Positions 8,901 to 16,705 are shown, counted from the first letter of the stretch. The stretch: DNA of 64,000 bases from Lachnospiraceae bacterium (GCA_024687745.1 JAILEM010000136.1:1-64000); one strand, 5' to 3'. Notes: generated by a model from the letters alone, not told the origin. Made by a program: numbers and translations.

Positions 8901-9418
8901 AGATATATCACAAGCCAAAGATCTGGAATGTATACCAGAAGGAGGATTTTAAGCTGGATAAGAGGCTTAAGGGGATAAGCAGCATATATTTCGTATTCAG
9001 ACAGATGATACATCTTAAGGGCTTCAGATTCAAACCGGAAGACAAGGCTTTTGCCTGCTTAAACGGTAATGACTGTGACAATATCTACGGAGATTCGTTT
9101 ATAAGAGAGGGAGATATCATAAAAGGGATAGGCAATAATGTATCCGTGGAATACAGCAATATGGATTTTGGGGATAAGGGAGCAGGGAGCCTTGAGATAA
9201 AGGGATATACACATCATCCCAATAATACGATACATCTGATGATAGAGGATGTGAAGGATCCCAAAATGAACAGAAGGGAGATTATCGAGTTCAGACACAG
9301 TGAAAAGCCGGAAACAGAGAGCTTTACATTTGAGAGGGTAAAGGGAATAAAAAATATAAGATTACTCTTCCTCCCCGGATCAGATTTTGATCTGTACGAA
9401 ATCAGATTTAAACCATAA
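5984..9418 (+). CDS. Glycoside hydrolase family 2 enzyme (beta-galactosidase-like)
   Basis: This is a large GH2 glycosidase of 1144 residues. The N-terminal sugar-binding and immunoglobulin-like domains lead into a TIM barrel. The acid/base residue is Glu374 in WSIGNEI and the probable nucleophile is Glu453 in FGSETGS, both at GH2 positions. After a DUF4982-like region, the last 350 or so residues look like two beta-sandwich modules resembling CBM6-type domains. There is no signal peptide, so the enzyme acts in the cytoplasm on sugars imported by the neighbouring transporter. GH2 includes beta-galactosidases, glucuronidases and mannosidases; galactosidase is the best guess. It starts at ATG 5984 with GGAGG upstream. 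Confidence 0.88.
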   Translation: MKELFNDGWSFLKTDKDAELSDTEGREFIPVRIPHDYLIGQSENLYEDSAGFYKKEFVIKPDPGKIYGLYFDGVYMEAKVYLNGVFSDEWKYGYVSHYVDLTSQLKDGVNTVIVSCRHIFPNSRWYSGAGIFRDVFFTEKNKTSFVTDGLYLSCTKLGDASYELKVNAKINRYAGSSDLVFSVSIDELSFREERSIKADEDKAFIRGVVHDVREWSVEEGVLYKVKLCLYDNSKNLIDEEEIRYGFRTISFDTDKGMFLNGKHIKINGVCEHHDLGALGSAYDHEAMKRKLKILRGMGVNAIRTSHNMPASDFLELADEEGFLVMDEAFDMWLRCKTKYDYGRFFKEWHERDLRSMVRRDRNHPCVFMWSIGNEIYDTHVDEGALELTKELAETVRSEDPYVNAVTVLCSNYMPWENTRKCADVLGFAGYNYGERYYDEHHDRFKDWYIFGSETGSTVQSRGIYHFPLSETVLCDDDAQCSSLGNSTTCWGAKNPEFCIITERDREYSLGQFLWTGFDYIGEPTPYQTKNSYFGQVDTAGFVKDSYYIYKAAWRDHKKDPFVHIFPYWDFNEGQIIDIRVASNAPRVELFLNGESLGIKDIDHRHGDRFSGDYSAEYRKGFLKALAYDEEGKVIAEDVRYSFGDPYSLRISSFEDKTYLKDDPSDMIFLTVESLDKDGHPVENANNRIYAEAEGNAYIAGMDNGDSTDQNEYKGYSRRLFSGKLLIMVRAKGEGSDRAVIKVFSEGLESASFNIEVRAADDKKIKGMSRCIETFPCSQTFDDGIWVRKIELKAEGEKNFRPGYQETEVRAEIFPENAFLSLRHLKWKTLAMDGCPSYVGQIIKCDDNMAIVRARSDGSFYLRCSVDNGTEYDKVISQIEFRAEGLGKQLIDPYEFVYGSLYSYNEGELGNGNEHGVATKPETRTVIGFEDMNFGSFGSDELCAEIFELEGDPCPVEIWDGIPEKDGSLMICQKIYHKPKIWNVYQKEDFKLDKRLKGISSIYFVFRQMIHLKGFRFKPEDKAFACLNGNDCDNIYGDSFIREGDIIKGIGNNVSVEYSNMDFGDKGAGSLEIKGYTHHPNNTIHLMIEDVKDPKMNRREIIEFRHSEKPETESFTFERVKGIKNIRLLFLPGSDFDLYEIRFKP

Positions 9419-9438
9419 GGTATTATTTTTGATGATCA

Positions 9439-9468
9439 TTGGAATATTTATAAAGGTTATGATATAAT
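9439..9468 (+). promoter_or_regulatory. Promoter upstream of obg
   Basis: TTGGAA (9439-9444), an 18-base spacer and a perfect TATAAT (9463-9468) give a leader of about 70 bases before obg. Confidence 0.65.
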
Positions 9469-9543
9469 CATTTCCTGTTGATCCTGTATAAGTGCCTTTA
9501 GGCATATGAATGTTTGATGGTTTAAGCTTTTTGGAGATAAAGT

Positions 9544-10836
9544 ATGTTTGCAGACAGAGCAAAAATATATGTGAAGAGTGGAAAGGGCGGAGACGGACAT
9601 GTGTCCTTCCGTCGTGAAAAATATGTGCCAAACGGAGGACCTGACGGCGGAGACGGCGGAAAGGGAGGAGATGTCATTATCGAGGTCGATGAGGGTATGA
9701 ACACCCTCGTTGATTTCAGACATAAGAGAAAGTACACAGCAGGAGACGGAGAACCGGGCGGAAAGAGAAACCGTACCGGCAAAAGCGGTGAGGATATCGT
9801 TTTAAAGGTTCCTATGGGTACTGTCCTTAAGGATGCAGGCAGCGGTAAGGTCATAATAGATATGTCAGGGGATAATAAGAGGGTCGTTCTTTTAAAAGGA
9901 GGCAGAGGAGGAAGCGGAAACCAGCATTATGCCACCTCCACCATGCAGGCTCCCCAATATGCAAAGCCAGGGCAGAACGGTATTGAAATGGATATCTTCA
10001 TGGAGCTTAAGGTCATAGCCGATGTAGGGCTTTTGGGGTTTCCGAACGTGGGAAAATCCACCTTCCTGAGCAGGGTGTCAAATGCGAGGCCTGAGATCGC
10101 CAACTATCCCTTTACAACACTCAGTCCGCATCTTGGCGTTGTCGATATGGAGGATATAGAGGGTTTTGTAATAGCGGATATCCCGGGACTTATAGAGGGC
10201 GCTTCGGAGGGAGTGGGTCTTGGACATGATTTTTTAAGGCACATAGAGAGAACAAGAGTCATGATACATATCGTGGATGCGGCAGGTGTTGAAGGAAGGG
10301 ATCCCATAGATGATATTTATAAGATCAACAAGGAGTTAAAGGCTTATGACGAAGAGCTTTCGAAGAGACCTATGGTCATAGCCGCAAATAAGCTTGACTG
10401 TCTTTCCGAGGAGGAAGCCCTTGAAATAACGGATAAGCTTAAAAAGGAATTTGAACCTGCAGGATTTAAGGTATTCCCCATATCCGCAGTGAGCGGCGAG
10501 GGTGTTAAGGAGCTCCTTTATCATGTCAGGAGGATGCTTGATGAGACAGATGAGAAGCCTGTAGTATTTGATCAGGAATTTGTCATAAACAGGGACAGTG
10601 ATGAAGATGATCCCTTCACTGTGGAGTATGATCCAAAATATAAGGTATATAAGGTGGAAGGACCAAAGATAGAGAAAATGCTTGGATATACCAACTTAGA
10701 GGCTGAAAAGGGATTTGTATTCTTCCAGAAATTCTTAAGGGATAACGGGATCATAGACGATCTTAAGGAGCTTGGTATACAGGAAGGCGATACCGTAAGG
10801 ATATACGGACATTCCTTCGAATTTTATGATAATTAG
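9544..10836 (+). CDS. obg: GTPase Obg (ribosome assembly and stress)
   Basis: Obg is a ribosome-associated GTPase. The glycine-rich Obg fold occupies residues 1-158 (repeated GGxGG tracts). The G domain has G1 GFPNVGKST at 165-173, DIPGLIEGA as G3 and ANKLD as G4. An OCT domain ends the protein, and 430 residues is the normal Firmicute length. In many Firmicutes obg lies close to rpmA; here an ABC/GH2 sugar island separates them, which suggests that the 2.3-9.4 kb segment was inserted. Confidence 0.97.
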   Translation: MFADRAKIYVKSGKGGDGHVSFRREKYVPNGGPDGGDGGKGGDVIIEVDEGMNTLVDFRHKRKYTAGDGEPGGKRNRTGKSGEDIVLKVPMGTVLKDAGSGKVIIDMSGDNKRVVLLKGGRGGSGNQHYATSTMQAPQYAKPGQNGIEMDIFMELKVIADVGLLGFPNVGKSTFLSRVSNARPEIANYPFTTLSPHLGVVDMEDIEGFVIADIPGLIEGASEGVGLGHDFLRHIERTRVMIHIVDAAGVEGRDPIDDIYKINKELKAYDEELSKRPMVIAANKLDCLSEEEALEITDKLKKEFEPAGFKVFPISAVSGEGVKELLYHVRRMLDETDEKPVVFDQEFVINRDSDEDDPFTVEYDPKYKVYKVEGPKIEKMLGYTNLEAEKGFVFFQKFLRDNGIIDDLKELGIQEGDTVRIYGHSFEFYDN

Positions 10837-10844
10837 AGGTGATC

Positions 10845-11135
10845 ATGAACAGTAAACAGAGAGCATATTTAAAAAGTCTTGCAGCTGCAACGGATATATC
10901 CGTACATATCGGAAAGGGCGGAGTCTCCCCGGAGCTCATAGAGGCTGTGGATGAGGCTTTGGAAGCAAGGGAGCTTATAAAGGTAGGTGTATTGAAGAAC
11001 TGTCCCGACGATCCGAGGGAGATAGCTTCTGTCATAGCGGAAAGGTCCCGTTCGGAGGTTGTCCAGATCATAGGTAAGAAGATAGTGCTCTACAGGCCGG
11101 ACAGAAAGAAGCCCAAAATTCTCCTTCCATTGTAA
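10845..11135 (+). CDS. yhbY: YhbY-family CRM-domain RNA-binding protein
   Basis: This is a small CRM-domain protein (96 residues) associated with pre-50S particles. The GKGG loop after HIGKGGVSPE and the LIKVGVLKNC segment are typical of the family. The frame is open from a GTG at 10839, but that GTG is inside the ribosome binding site (AGAGGTGATC), so ATG 10845 is the real start. It is nine bases after obg, so the two are co-expressed. Confidence 0.92.
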   Translation: MNSKQRAYLKSLAAATDISVHIGKGGVSPELIEAVDEALEARELIKVGVLKNCPDDPREIASVIAERSRSEVVQIIGKKIVLYRPDRKKPKILLPL

Positions 11136-11161
11136 TATCACTAAAAATACACAAAAATCCG

Positions 11162-11189
11162 TTGACTGCGGAAAAAATTATGATATAAT
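11162..11189 (+). promoter_or_regulatory. Promoter of rpsU
   Basis: TTGACT (11162-11167), 16 bases, TATAAT (11184-11189). The transcript should start near 11196. Confidence 0.85.
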
Positions 11190-11217
11190 AACAAACGTGC
11201 CGGCAAGGCATAATAAT

Positions 11218-11256
11218 CCTTCAGTGGTAGATATCACGGGGAACTGAAGGGAGGGA
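11218..11256 (+). promoter_or_regulatory. rpsU leader stem abutting the ribosome binding site
   Basis: CCTTCAGT (11218-11225) and ACTGAAGG (11243-11250) form a perfect 8-bp stem. Its 3' arm runs into the GGGAGGG Shine-Dalgarno sequence, so folding could limit ribosome access. Confidence 0.6.
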
Positions 11257-11262
11257 AAATGA

Positions 11263-11442
11263 ATGTCAAATGTTATAGTAAAAGAGAACGAATCTATAGA
11301 CAGTGCTTTAAGGAGATTTAAAAGGAACTGCGCAAAGGCAGGCATCCAGCAGGAAATCCGCAAAAGAGAGCATTATGAGAAGCCTAGCGTAAAGCGTAAG
11401 AAGAAATCCGAAGCAGCAAGAAAGCGTAAATACAATAACTAA
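11263..11442 (+). CDS. rpsU: 30S ribosomal protein S21
   Basis: S21 is a small basic 30S protein involved in initiation. The 59-residue product starts [19 protein letters not shown] and ends in a Lys/Arg-rich helix, as in Firmicute S21. The ribosome binding site GGGAGGG is seven bases upstream. The gene is monocistronic here, with its own promoter, leader stem and strong terminator. Confidence 0.96.
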   Translation: MSNVIVKENESIDSALRRFKRNCAKAGIQQEIRKREHYEKPSVKRKKKSEAARKRKYNN

Positions 11443-11452
11443 AAAGAGTGTT

Positions 11453-11485
11453 AAGGGACAGAGTTTTTTCTCTGTCCCTTTTATT
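11453..11485 (+). terminator. Terminator after rpsU
   Basis: AAGGGACAGAG (11453-11463) pairs with CTCTGTCCCTT (11470-11480) around a six-T loop and is followed by a T-rich tail. Confidence 0.9.
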
Positions 11486-11489
11486 ATCC

Positions 11490-11518
11490 TTGCATTATTT
11501 TCCACTTATTGTTATAAT
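11490..11518 (+). promoter_or_regulatory. Promoter of the phosphoesterase-scpAB unit
   Basis: TTGCAT (11490-11495), 17 bases, TATAAT (11513-11518), placed immediately after the rpsU terminator. Confidence 0.75.
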
Positions 11519-11555
11519 ACAAGATATTGTGGTTTGGATTGATAAGTACGGATAG

Positions 11556-12464
11556 ATGTTGATTTTTATTATTTTGGCGGTGATCATTCTAATCGCCGTA
11601 TATATTTATACAGAAAGTACCTCGATCTCCGTAACTGAGTATTTATATACCTTTGATAAGCTGAAGGCAGATGAATACAGCTTTGTGTTTCTTACTGATC
11701 TTCACGGCATGGTCTATGGAGGGGATAATGAGAAGCTCCTTGGGATGATCGATGAATTATCTCCCGATGCGATAATGCTTGCGGGAGACATGATCACTGC
11801 AGGGGACCCGGTATTTTTTAAAAAAACAGATGAAGACCGGATAGAGAGCATAGCATCCGAGAGCGGATGTCATGCAACCCTTTCCTTTCTTGAAAGACTC
11901 AAAAAAAAGTATCCCATATATTACGGGATAGGGAACCATGAAGAAAAGCTTAAAAGAAATCCCGAGATATATTCCAATGCCTGGGAGAGATATACCGGTT
12001 CACTTGAGGATATGGGACTGCATATACTTGAGAACGAAACGGTAAGGCTTGAGAAGGAAGGGATAATGATATACGGGCTGGATCTTGAACATAAATACTA
12101 TCGTAAGATCGTGGACAGATCGATAGATGAGGATTATGTGGAGAGGATATTCGGACCGGTATGTGAGGATGCGGTTTCAATCCTTCTTGCACATTTTCCC
12201 GATCAGTTTGAAGGGTATGCAAGGTGGGGGGCAGATCTTGTGCTTTCAGGTCATGTCCATGGCGGAGTGATAAGGATACCGTTTCTCGGAGGACTTGTAT
12301 CGCCTCAGCTTAAGCTTTTTCCAAAGTATGACTGCGGGGAGTTTAAGGAAGGAAAATCGACAATGATACTCAGCAGAGGAATAGGAACACATTCCGTGCC
12401 CATACGTATCAATAACAGAGCAGAAATAGTTTATGTGAAACTTAAAAGGGGAGAAAAACAATGA
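11556..12464 (+). CDS. Membrane-anchored metallophosphoesterase (YkuE-like)
   Basis: This is a calcineurin-type phosphoesterase. One N-terminal transmembrane helix (about residues 2-18) is followed by the metal-binding motifs in order: TDLHG, LAGDM, GNHE, a histidine in LAHFPD, and GHVHGG. The catalytic domain probably faces outward, as in YkuE-like enzymes. The substrate is unknown. The ATG at 11556 lacks a clear ribosome binding site, but the hydrophobic start fits the family. It overlaps scpA by four bases (ATGA), so scpA is translationally coupled to it. Confidence 0.85.
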   Translation: MLIFIILAVIILIAVYIYTESTSISVTEYLYTFDKLKADEYSFVFLTDLHGMVYGGDNEKLLGMIDELSPDAIMLAGDMITAGDPVFFKKTDEDRIESIASESGCHATLSFLERLKKKYPIYYGIGNHEEKLKRNPEIYSNAWERYTGSLEDMGLHILENETVRLEKEGIMIYGLDLEHKYYRKIVDRSIDEDYVERIFGPVCEDAVSILLAHFPDQFEGYARWGADLVLSGHVHGGVIRIPFLGGLVSPQLKLFPKYDCGEFKEGKSTMILSRGIGTHSVPIRINNRAEIVYVKLKRGEKQ

Positions 12465-13213
12465 GTGCTATAAGCGTAAAGCTTGAGGTTTTTGAAGGAC
12501 CGTTAGATCTTTTGCTTCATCTTATAGAAAAGAATGAGGTTGATATCTATGATATTCCCATAGTCCTTATCACGGATCAGTATCTTGATTATATAAAGCA
12601 GATGGATACAAGGGATATGAATATAATGAGTGATTTTCTGCTTACGGCGGCAACGCTGCTTGATATAAAGTGCAGGATGCTTCTTCCCAAGGAAATAAAT
12701 GAGGAGGGCGAAGAGGAAGATCCCAGGGCAGAGCTTGTTGAAAAGCTTATCGAATATAAGCTCTATAAGTATCTTTCATATGAGCTTAAGGACTGTCAGA
12801 TCGATGCGGTAAAGACCATGTTCAAAAAACCCACGATGCCCGCTGAGGTAGAGGAATATGAACAGCCGATAGATTACCGGGCCCTGGTCGGGGATATGGA
12901 TCTTACAAGGCTTAATATCATCTTTAAATCAATGATGAAAAAACAGACAGATAAGATAGATCCCATAAGGAGCAGGTTTGGCAAGATAGAAAAGGATGAA
13001 GTGAATCTTGAGGAAAAGACTGCTTATATAGAAGAGTATATAAGAGAACATAAGGAGTTTTCCTTCAGGGAGCTTTTGGGAGAACAGAATACCAAAATGG
13101 AACTGGTCGTAACCTTCCTTGTGATCCTGGAGCTTATGAAAACAGGTGAGATAGTAATAGTACAACAGGAGTTGTTTGACGATATTATGATAACCTCGAG
13201 GATAGCGGCATAG
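12461..13213 (+). CDS. scpA: Segregation and condensation protein A
   Basis: ScpA is the kleisin of the SMC-ScpAB condensin and bridges the SMC heads. The N-terminal signature VFEGPLDLLLHLIEKNEVDI is intact, and the winged-helix end that contacts SMC is present. The 250-residue length is normal. It is followed three bases later by its partner scpB. Confidence 0.95.
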   Translation: MSAISVKLEVFEGPLDLLLHLIEKNEVDIYDIPIVLITDQYLDYIKQMDTRDMNIMSDFLLTAATLLDIKCRMLLPKEINEEGEEEDPRAELVEKLIEYKLYKYLSYELKDCQIDAVKTMFKKPTMPAEVEEYEQPIDYRALVGDMDLTRLNIIFKSMMKKQTDKIDPIRSRFGKIEKDEVNLEEKTAYIEEYIREHKEFSFRELLGEQNTKMELVVTFLVILELMKTGEIVIVQQELFDDIMITSRIAA

Positions 13214-13215
13214 AT

Positions 13216-13836
13216 ATGGAAGAAGTGATGGAACAGACCCCTGACAATAATGAAGAAGAAAAAAAACCCGTAAGTAACCCGGAAGCAGTGGTTGAAGCGG
13301 TGTTATTTTCCGTGGGCAATTCAGTAAAATATAAAAGACTGGCCGAGGTTCTTTTAATGGATGAGGATGAAACCATAGCCCTCGTAAGAAAGCTCAAGGA
13401 TAAATATGACAGAAACAATAACAGGGGTATAACCATAATGGAGCTTGAGGACAGCGTACAGATGTGCTCCAAGGTAAATATGTATGAACACCTGATAAAG
13501 ATAGCAAAGACACCGAGAAAGTATGAGCTTACCGAATCGGTGCTGGAGGTATTATCCATAGTGGCTTATAAACAGCCGGTGACAAGGATAGAGATAGAGA
13601 AGATAAGAGGTGTAAGCTCAGACCATCAGGTCAACAGGCTTATTGAATACGGACTCATACAGGAGCTTGGAAGGCTGAACGCACCGGGAAGACCGTTGCT
13701 TTTCGGGACGACAGAGGAATTCTTAAGGAGTTTTGGGGTTAAGAGTATTGAGGATCTTCCGATGGCCGCACCTGAAAGGGTCGAGGAATTTAAGAAGGAA
13801 GCAGAGGAGGAAATGTCCGTAAAGGTCGATATATGA
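13216..13836 (+). CDS. scpB: Segregation and condensation protein B
   Basis: ScpB dimerises and binds the ScpA linker in the condensin complex. Two winged-helix domains are readable: the conserved LSIVAYKQPVTRIEIEKIRG segment, then LIQELGRLNAPGRP and LLFGTTEEFLRSFG. The start is ATG 13216, with an in-frame ATG at 13228 as alternative; the extra residues are acidic and outside the fold. A terminator follows. Confidence 0.95.
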   Translation: MEEVMEQTPDNNEEEKKPVSNPEAVVEAVLFSVGNSVKYKRLAEVLLMDEDETIALVRKLKDKYDRNNNRGITIMELEDSVQMCSKVNMYEHLIKIAKTPRKYELTESVLEVLSIVAYKQPVTRIEIEKIRGVSSDHQVNRLIEYGLIQELGRLNAPGRPLLFGTTEEFLRSFGVKSIEDLPMAAPERVEEFKKEAEEEMSVKVDI

Positions 13837-13852
13837 CAGACATAGACTGCAG

Positions 13853-13881
13853 GGCTCAGATTTATCTGAGCCTATTTTTTT
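13853..13881 (+). terminator. Terminator after scpB
   Basis: GGCTCAGA (13853-13860), loop TTTA, TCTGAGCC (13865-13872), then a run of seven T at 13875-13881. Confidence 0.9.
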
Positions 13882-13914
13882 ATTTTTATAGTGTTATTTA
13901 TTCGCAAGATATGT

Positions 13915-13944
13915 TATAATCTGTAACGGTGCACATTTTGCACC
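13915..13944 (+). promoter_or_regulatory. -10 element and inverted repeat at the carboxyltransferase promoter
   Basis: A perfect TATAAT lies at 13915-13920 with a poor -35 (TGTTAT). Eight bases later GGTGCA (13928-13933) and TGCACC (13939-13944) form an inverted repeat at the predicted start of transcription, a position suited to a repressor. A second hairpin, CGTT-AGTC over GACT-AACG, follows at 13961-13982. Confidence 0.55.
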
Positions 13945-14017
13945 TTGAAGCATAATTCTTCGTTAAGTCTTATGACTGAACGTAAAAATCAACATAAAAA
14001 CGGAGGGCTGAAACAAA

Positions 14018-15442
14018 ATGAGTAATACTTCCACGGCAAGAGAGAGAATCAATTCTCTGCTTGATGAAAACAGTTTTGTTGAGATCGGTGCTTTAGTTAC
14101 TGCAAGAGCTACCGATTTCAATATGGATCCCAAAGCAGCCGCTTCTGATGGTGTTATAACCGGCTATGGCCTTATCAATGACAAGGTCGTTTATGTTTAT
14201 AGTCAGGATACATCCGTTATGGGCGGTTCAATAGGGGAAATGCATGCAAAAAAGATAGTCGGCTTATACAGACTGGCTATGAAGGTCGGAGCACCTGTTA
14301 TCGGACTTGTGGATTCCACAGGACTCAGACTTCAGGAAGCAACCGATGCACTCAATGCCTTTGGCAGGATCTATAAGGCACAGTCTATGGCATCGGGTGT
14401 GATACCCCAGATAACGGCAGTGTTTGGAAACTGTGGCGGCGGTCTTGCGATAGTATCATCATTATCGGATATAACCGTTATGGAAAAGAGCGCAAAGCTT
14501 TTTGTCAATTCTCCCAATGCACTTGAGGGTAATTACGAAGCAAAGTGTGATTCCGCATCCGCAGATTTCCAGAGCAGCGAAAGCGGACTCTGTGACCTTG
14601 TGTGTGAGGGATCGGAGATATTTGATACATTGAGGGAGCTTGTAACACTTCTTCCCGATAACAATGAAGATACCGCTTCACTCGAATGCAATGATGATCT
14701 GAACAGACTTACAGAGGATTTCTCAGACTGTACGGATGATCCGGCGGTTGCTCTTTCAAGGATAGCCGATGATCAGATGTTCTGTGAGCTTAAGGCATCA
14801 TATGCAAAGGAAATGGTTACCGGGCTTTTGAGACTCGACGGACTTACGGTTGGAGCAGTTGCAAACAGATGCGCGGTATTCTCAGAGGACGGAGAAACAT
14901 CGGAAAAGTTTGACAGTCTTCTTACAGCAGACGGTGCCGAGAAGGCCGCTGATTTCGTCAACTTCTGTGATGCATTCAATATCCCGGTATTATCTCTTAC
15001 AAACGCTACAGGATTCAAGGCAACGTTTGAAAATGAGAAAAAGATCGCAAGAGCTGCGGCTAAGCTTACTTATGCTTTTGCCAATGCCACCGTTCCAAAG
15101 ATCAATCTCATAACACAGAAGGCATACGGAAGTGCATATGCGATCATGAATTCAAAGGCCATAGGTGCAGACCTTACTATCGCGCTTGAAAACGCTTCGA
15201 TCGGCATGATGGATCCCGAAGCTGCCGCAAGGATCATGTACGCCGATGCCGATCCCGATACCGTAAAGGAAAAGGCCGGTGAGTACGGAAAGCTTCAGAA
15301 CAGTATAGATTCAGCAGCAAGAAGAGGCTATGTCGATCAGATAATAGACGGAGCCGATGCAAGAAAGTATCTTATCGGTGCATTTGAGATGCTGTATACA
15401 AAAAGTGAGGATCGTCCTTATAAGAAGCATGGATCAATCTAG
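14018..15442 (+). CDS. Acyl-CoA carboxyltransferase subunit (MmdA / 12S-like)
   Basis: This is a carboxyltransferase of the crotonase-like PF01039 family, which moves CO2 between biotin and an acyl-CoA (methylmalonyl-, malonyl- or glutaconyl-CoA). The N-terminal half has GLRLQEATDAL and the glycine-rich oxyanion motif GNCGGGLA. The C-terminal half ends with the family's VDQIIDGADARKYL and KKHGSI motifs. At 474 residues it is somewhat shorter than the usual 510 or so. It heads a five-gene cluster with an OadG-like subunit, a biotin carrier, an OadB-like pump and a pyruvate-type carboxyltransferase, so it is probably part of a Na+-coupled decarboxylase or transcarboxylase. The acyl-CoA used cannot be told from sequence. 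Confidence 0.85.
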   Translation: MSNTSTARERINSLLDENSFVEIGALVTARATDFNMDPKAAASDGVITGYGLINDKVVYVYSQDTSVMGGSIGEMHAKKIVGLYRLAMKVGAPVIGLVDSTGLRLQEATDALNAFGRIYKAQSMASGVIPQITAVFGNCGGGLAIVSSLSDITVMEKSAKLFVNSPNALEGNYEAKCDSASADFQSSESGLCDLVCEGSEIFDTLRELVTLLPDNNEDTASLECNDDLNRLTEDFSDCTDDPAVALSRIADDQMFCELKASYAKEMVTGLLRLDGLTVGAVANRCAVFSEDGETSEKFDSLLTADGAEKAADFVNFCDAFNIPVLSLTNATGFKATFENEKKIARAAAKLTYAFANATVPKINLITQKAYGSAYAIMNSKAIGADLTIALENASIGMMDPEAAARIMYADADPDTVKEKAGEYGKLQNSIDSAARRGYVDQIIDGADARKYLIGAFEMLYTKSEDRPYKKHGSI

Positions 15443-15463
15443 GAAGGGTATGGTGAACGTAAT

Positions 15464-16255
15464 ATGAAAAAATTCAGATTGATATTATGTTTTATGGTAT
15501 GCCTCTTGGGATTGTCAGCCTGCAATGCAGAGACTCCGGTTGATCCTGAGTTATCCTCACGTCTTCAGAGTATGTCCCAGGCTATCATAGAGGGTGCACT
15601 TGCTCCGCTTGATGAAGAACAGGCTTCGATGCTCACCTCGATGGGCGCTGAATACATGGAATATGTATTTGAGAACTCGCTTGGAATGAAGGTGAACGGA
15701 AACGGTATGGTTACCGGTTTTGATTCATGGAACAGAGCGATAAGCGAGATCGGTGCTTTCAAGGAAATAACAGGCTATAACGTAAAATATAATTCAAAGG
15801 GTGACGGTATAATCGTCCAGGCCGATGTAACCTGTGAAAACGGTGACGGCCAGGTGGAGATCATTTATGAGGATGATCTTAATAACACTGTAAACAGTGT
15901 GGCGTTCAATGTGAACTACACCTTTGGTGAGAAGATGGGAAGAGCGGGACTTAATACTCTGCTTGGTATGGGTACGGTTTTTGTTGTCCTTATACTTATC
16001 TCCATCATCATCTCTCTGTTTAACTATATACCGAAGATTCAGGAAATCTTTGCAAAGGATAAGTTCGATGAAGCAGCTGCAGAAAGTATTCCCGAAAAGG
16101 CTGAAGAGGAATCTGAGGATCTTACCGACGATTCGGAACTTGTTGCAGTTATATCAGCAGCGATAGCTGCTTATGAACAAAGTACAAAAGGCAGTGCTGT
16201 CAGTGCCCGCGGGGCAGATGATTTCGTTGTCAGAAGTATCATAAGAAGAAAATGA
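15464..16255 (+). CDS. OadG-family gamma subunit with secreted N-terminal domain
   Basis: This is the membrane gamma/delta subunit of a Na+-translocating decarboxylase. Residues about 164-190 are the OadG signature helix (LLGMGTVFVVLILISIIISL), followed by an acidic, Ala-rich cytoplasmic tail. Classical OadG is about 80-100 residues; here about 140 residues precede the helix, beginning with a lipoprotein-like signal (LSAC, Cys20) and a soluble domain facing outward. This extended form is known in Clostridia, but the role of the extra domain is unclear. It would tether the carboxyltransferases to the OadB pump. Confidence 0.8.
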   Translation: MKKFRLILCFMVCLLGLSACNAETPVDPELSSRLQSMSQAIIEGALAPLDEEQASMLTSMGAEYMEYVFENSLGMKVNGNGMVTGFDSWNRAISEIGAFKEITGYNVKYNSKGDGIIVQADVTCENGDGQVEIIYEDDLNNTVNSVAFNVNYTFGEKMGRAGLNTLLGMGTVFVVLILISIIISLFNYIPKIQEIFAKDKFDEAAAESIPEKAEEESEDLTDDSELVAVISAAIAAYEQSTKGSAVSARGADDFVVRSIIRRK

Positions 16256-16285
16256 CTTTAAATACATATTAGGAGGAATTCATAA

Positions 16286-16651
16286 ATGAAAAATTATACA
16301 ATTACCGTTAATGGCAACGTATATGATGTAACAGTTGAAGAGGGCGCTAACGGACAGGCAGCTCCTGCCGCAGCACCAAAGGCAGCTCCCAAGGCAGCTC
16401 CCAAGGCTGCACCCAAGGCAGCTTCACAGGGCGCAGGCTCTGTAAGGATCGAAGCAGGTGCCGCAGGAAAGGTATTCAAGCTCGAAGCAAAGGTCGGTCA
16501 GGCAGTAAAGAAGGGCGATGCAGTTGTTATCTTAGAAGCAATGAAGATGGAGATCCCTGTTGTTTCACCTCAGGACGGAAAGATCGCAAGCATCGATGTT
16601 GCTGTCGGCGATACGGTAGAAGCAGGCGGATTACTTGCTACTCTTGAATAA
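16286..16651 (+). CDS. Biotin carboxyl carrier protein (1.3S / GcdC type)
   Basis: This is a biotinyl carrier of 121 residues. A short N-terminal segment leads to an Ala-Pro-Lys linker (repeated AAPK units, residues about 25-46), then the biotinyl domain with EAMKME, where Lys87 is the biotinylated residue. It is the only biotin domain in the cluster, because the pyruvate-type carboxyltransferase downstream lacks the C-terminal one found in OadA. It should therefore serve both carboxyltransferases and deliver carboxybiotin to the OadB pump. AGGAGG lies 15 bases upstream of its start. Confidence 0.93.
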   Translation: MKNYTITVNGNVYDVTVEEGANGQAAPAAAPKAAPKAAPKAAPKAASQGAGSVRIEAGAAGKVFKLEAKVGQAVKKGDAVVILEAMKMEIPVVSPQDGKIASIDVAVGDTVEAGGLLATLE

Positions 16652-16705
16652 AATGAAATAGAAGAATACGTGATTTGATCACAGGTTTAAAATGGAGGTC
16701 ATAAA

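Noticed and set aside
16365..16425. 12-base repeats in the biotin carrier gene
   Set aside because: They encode AAPK units of the usual flexible linker of biotin carriers.
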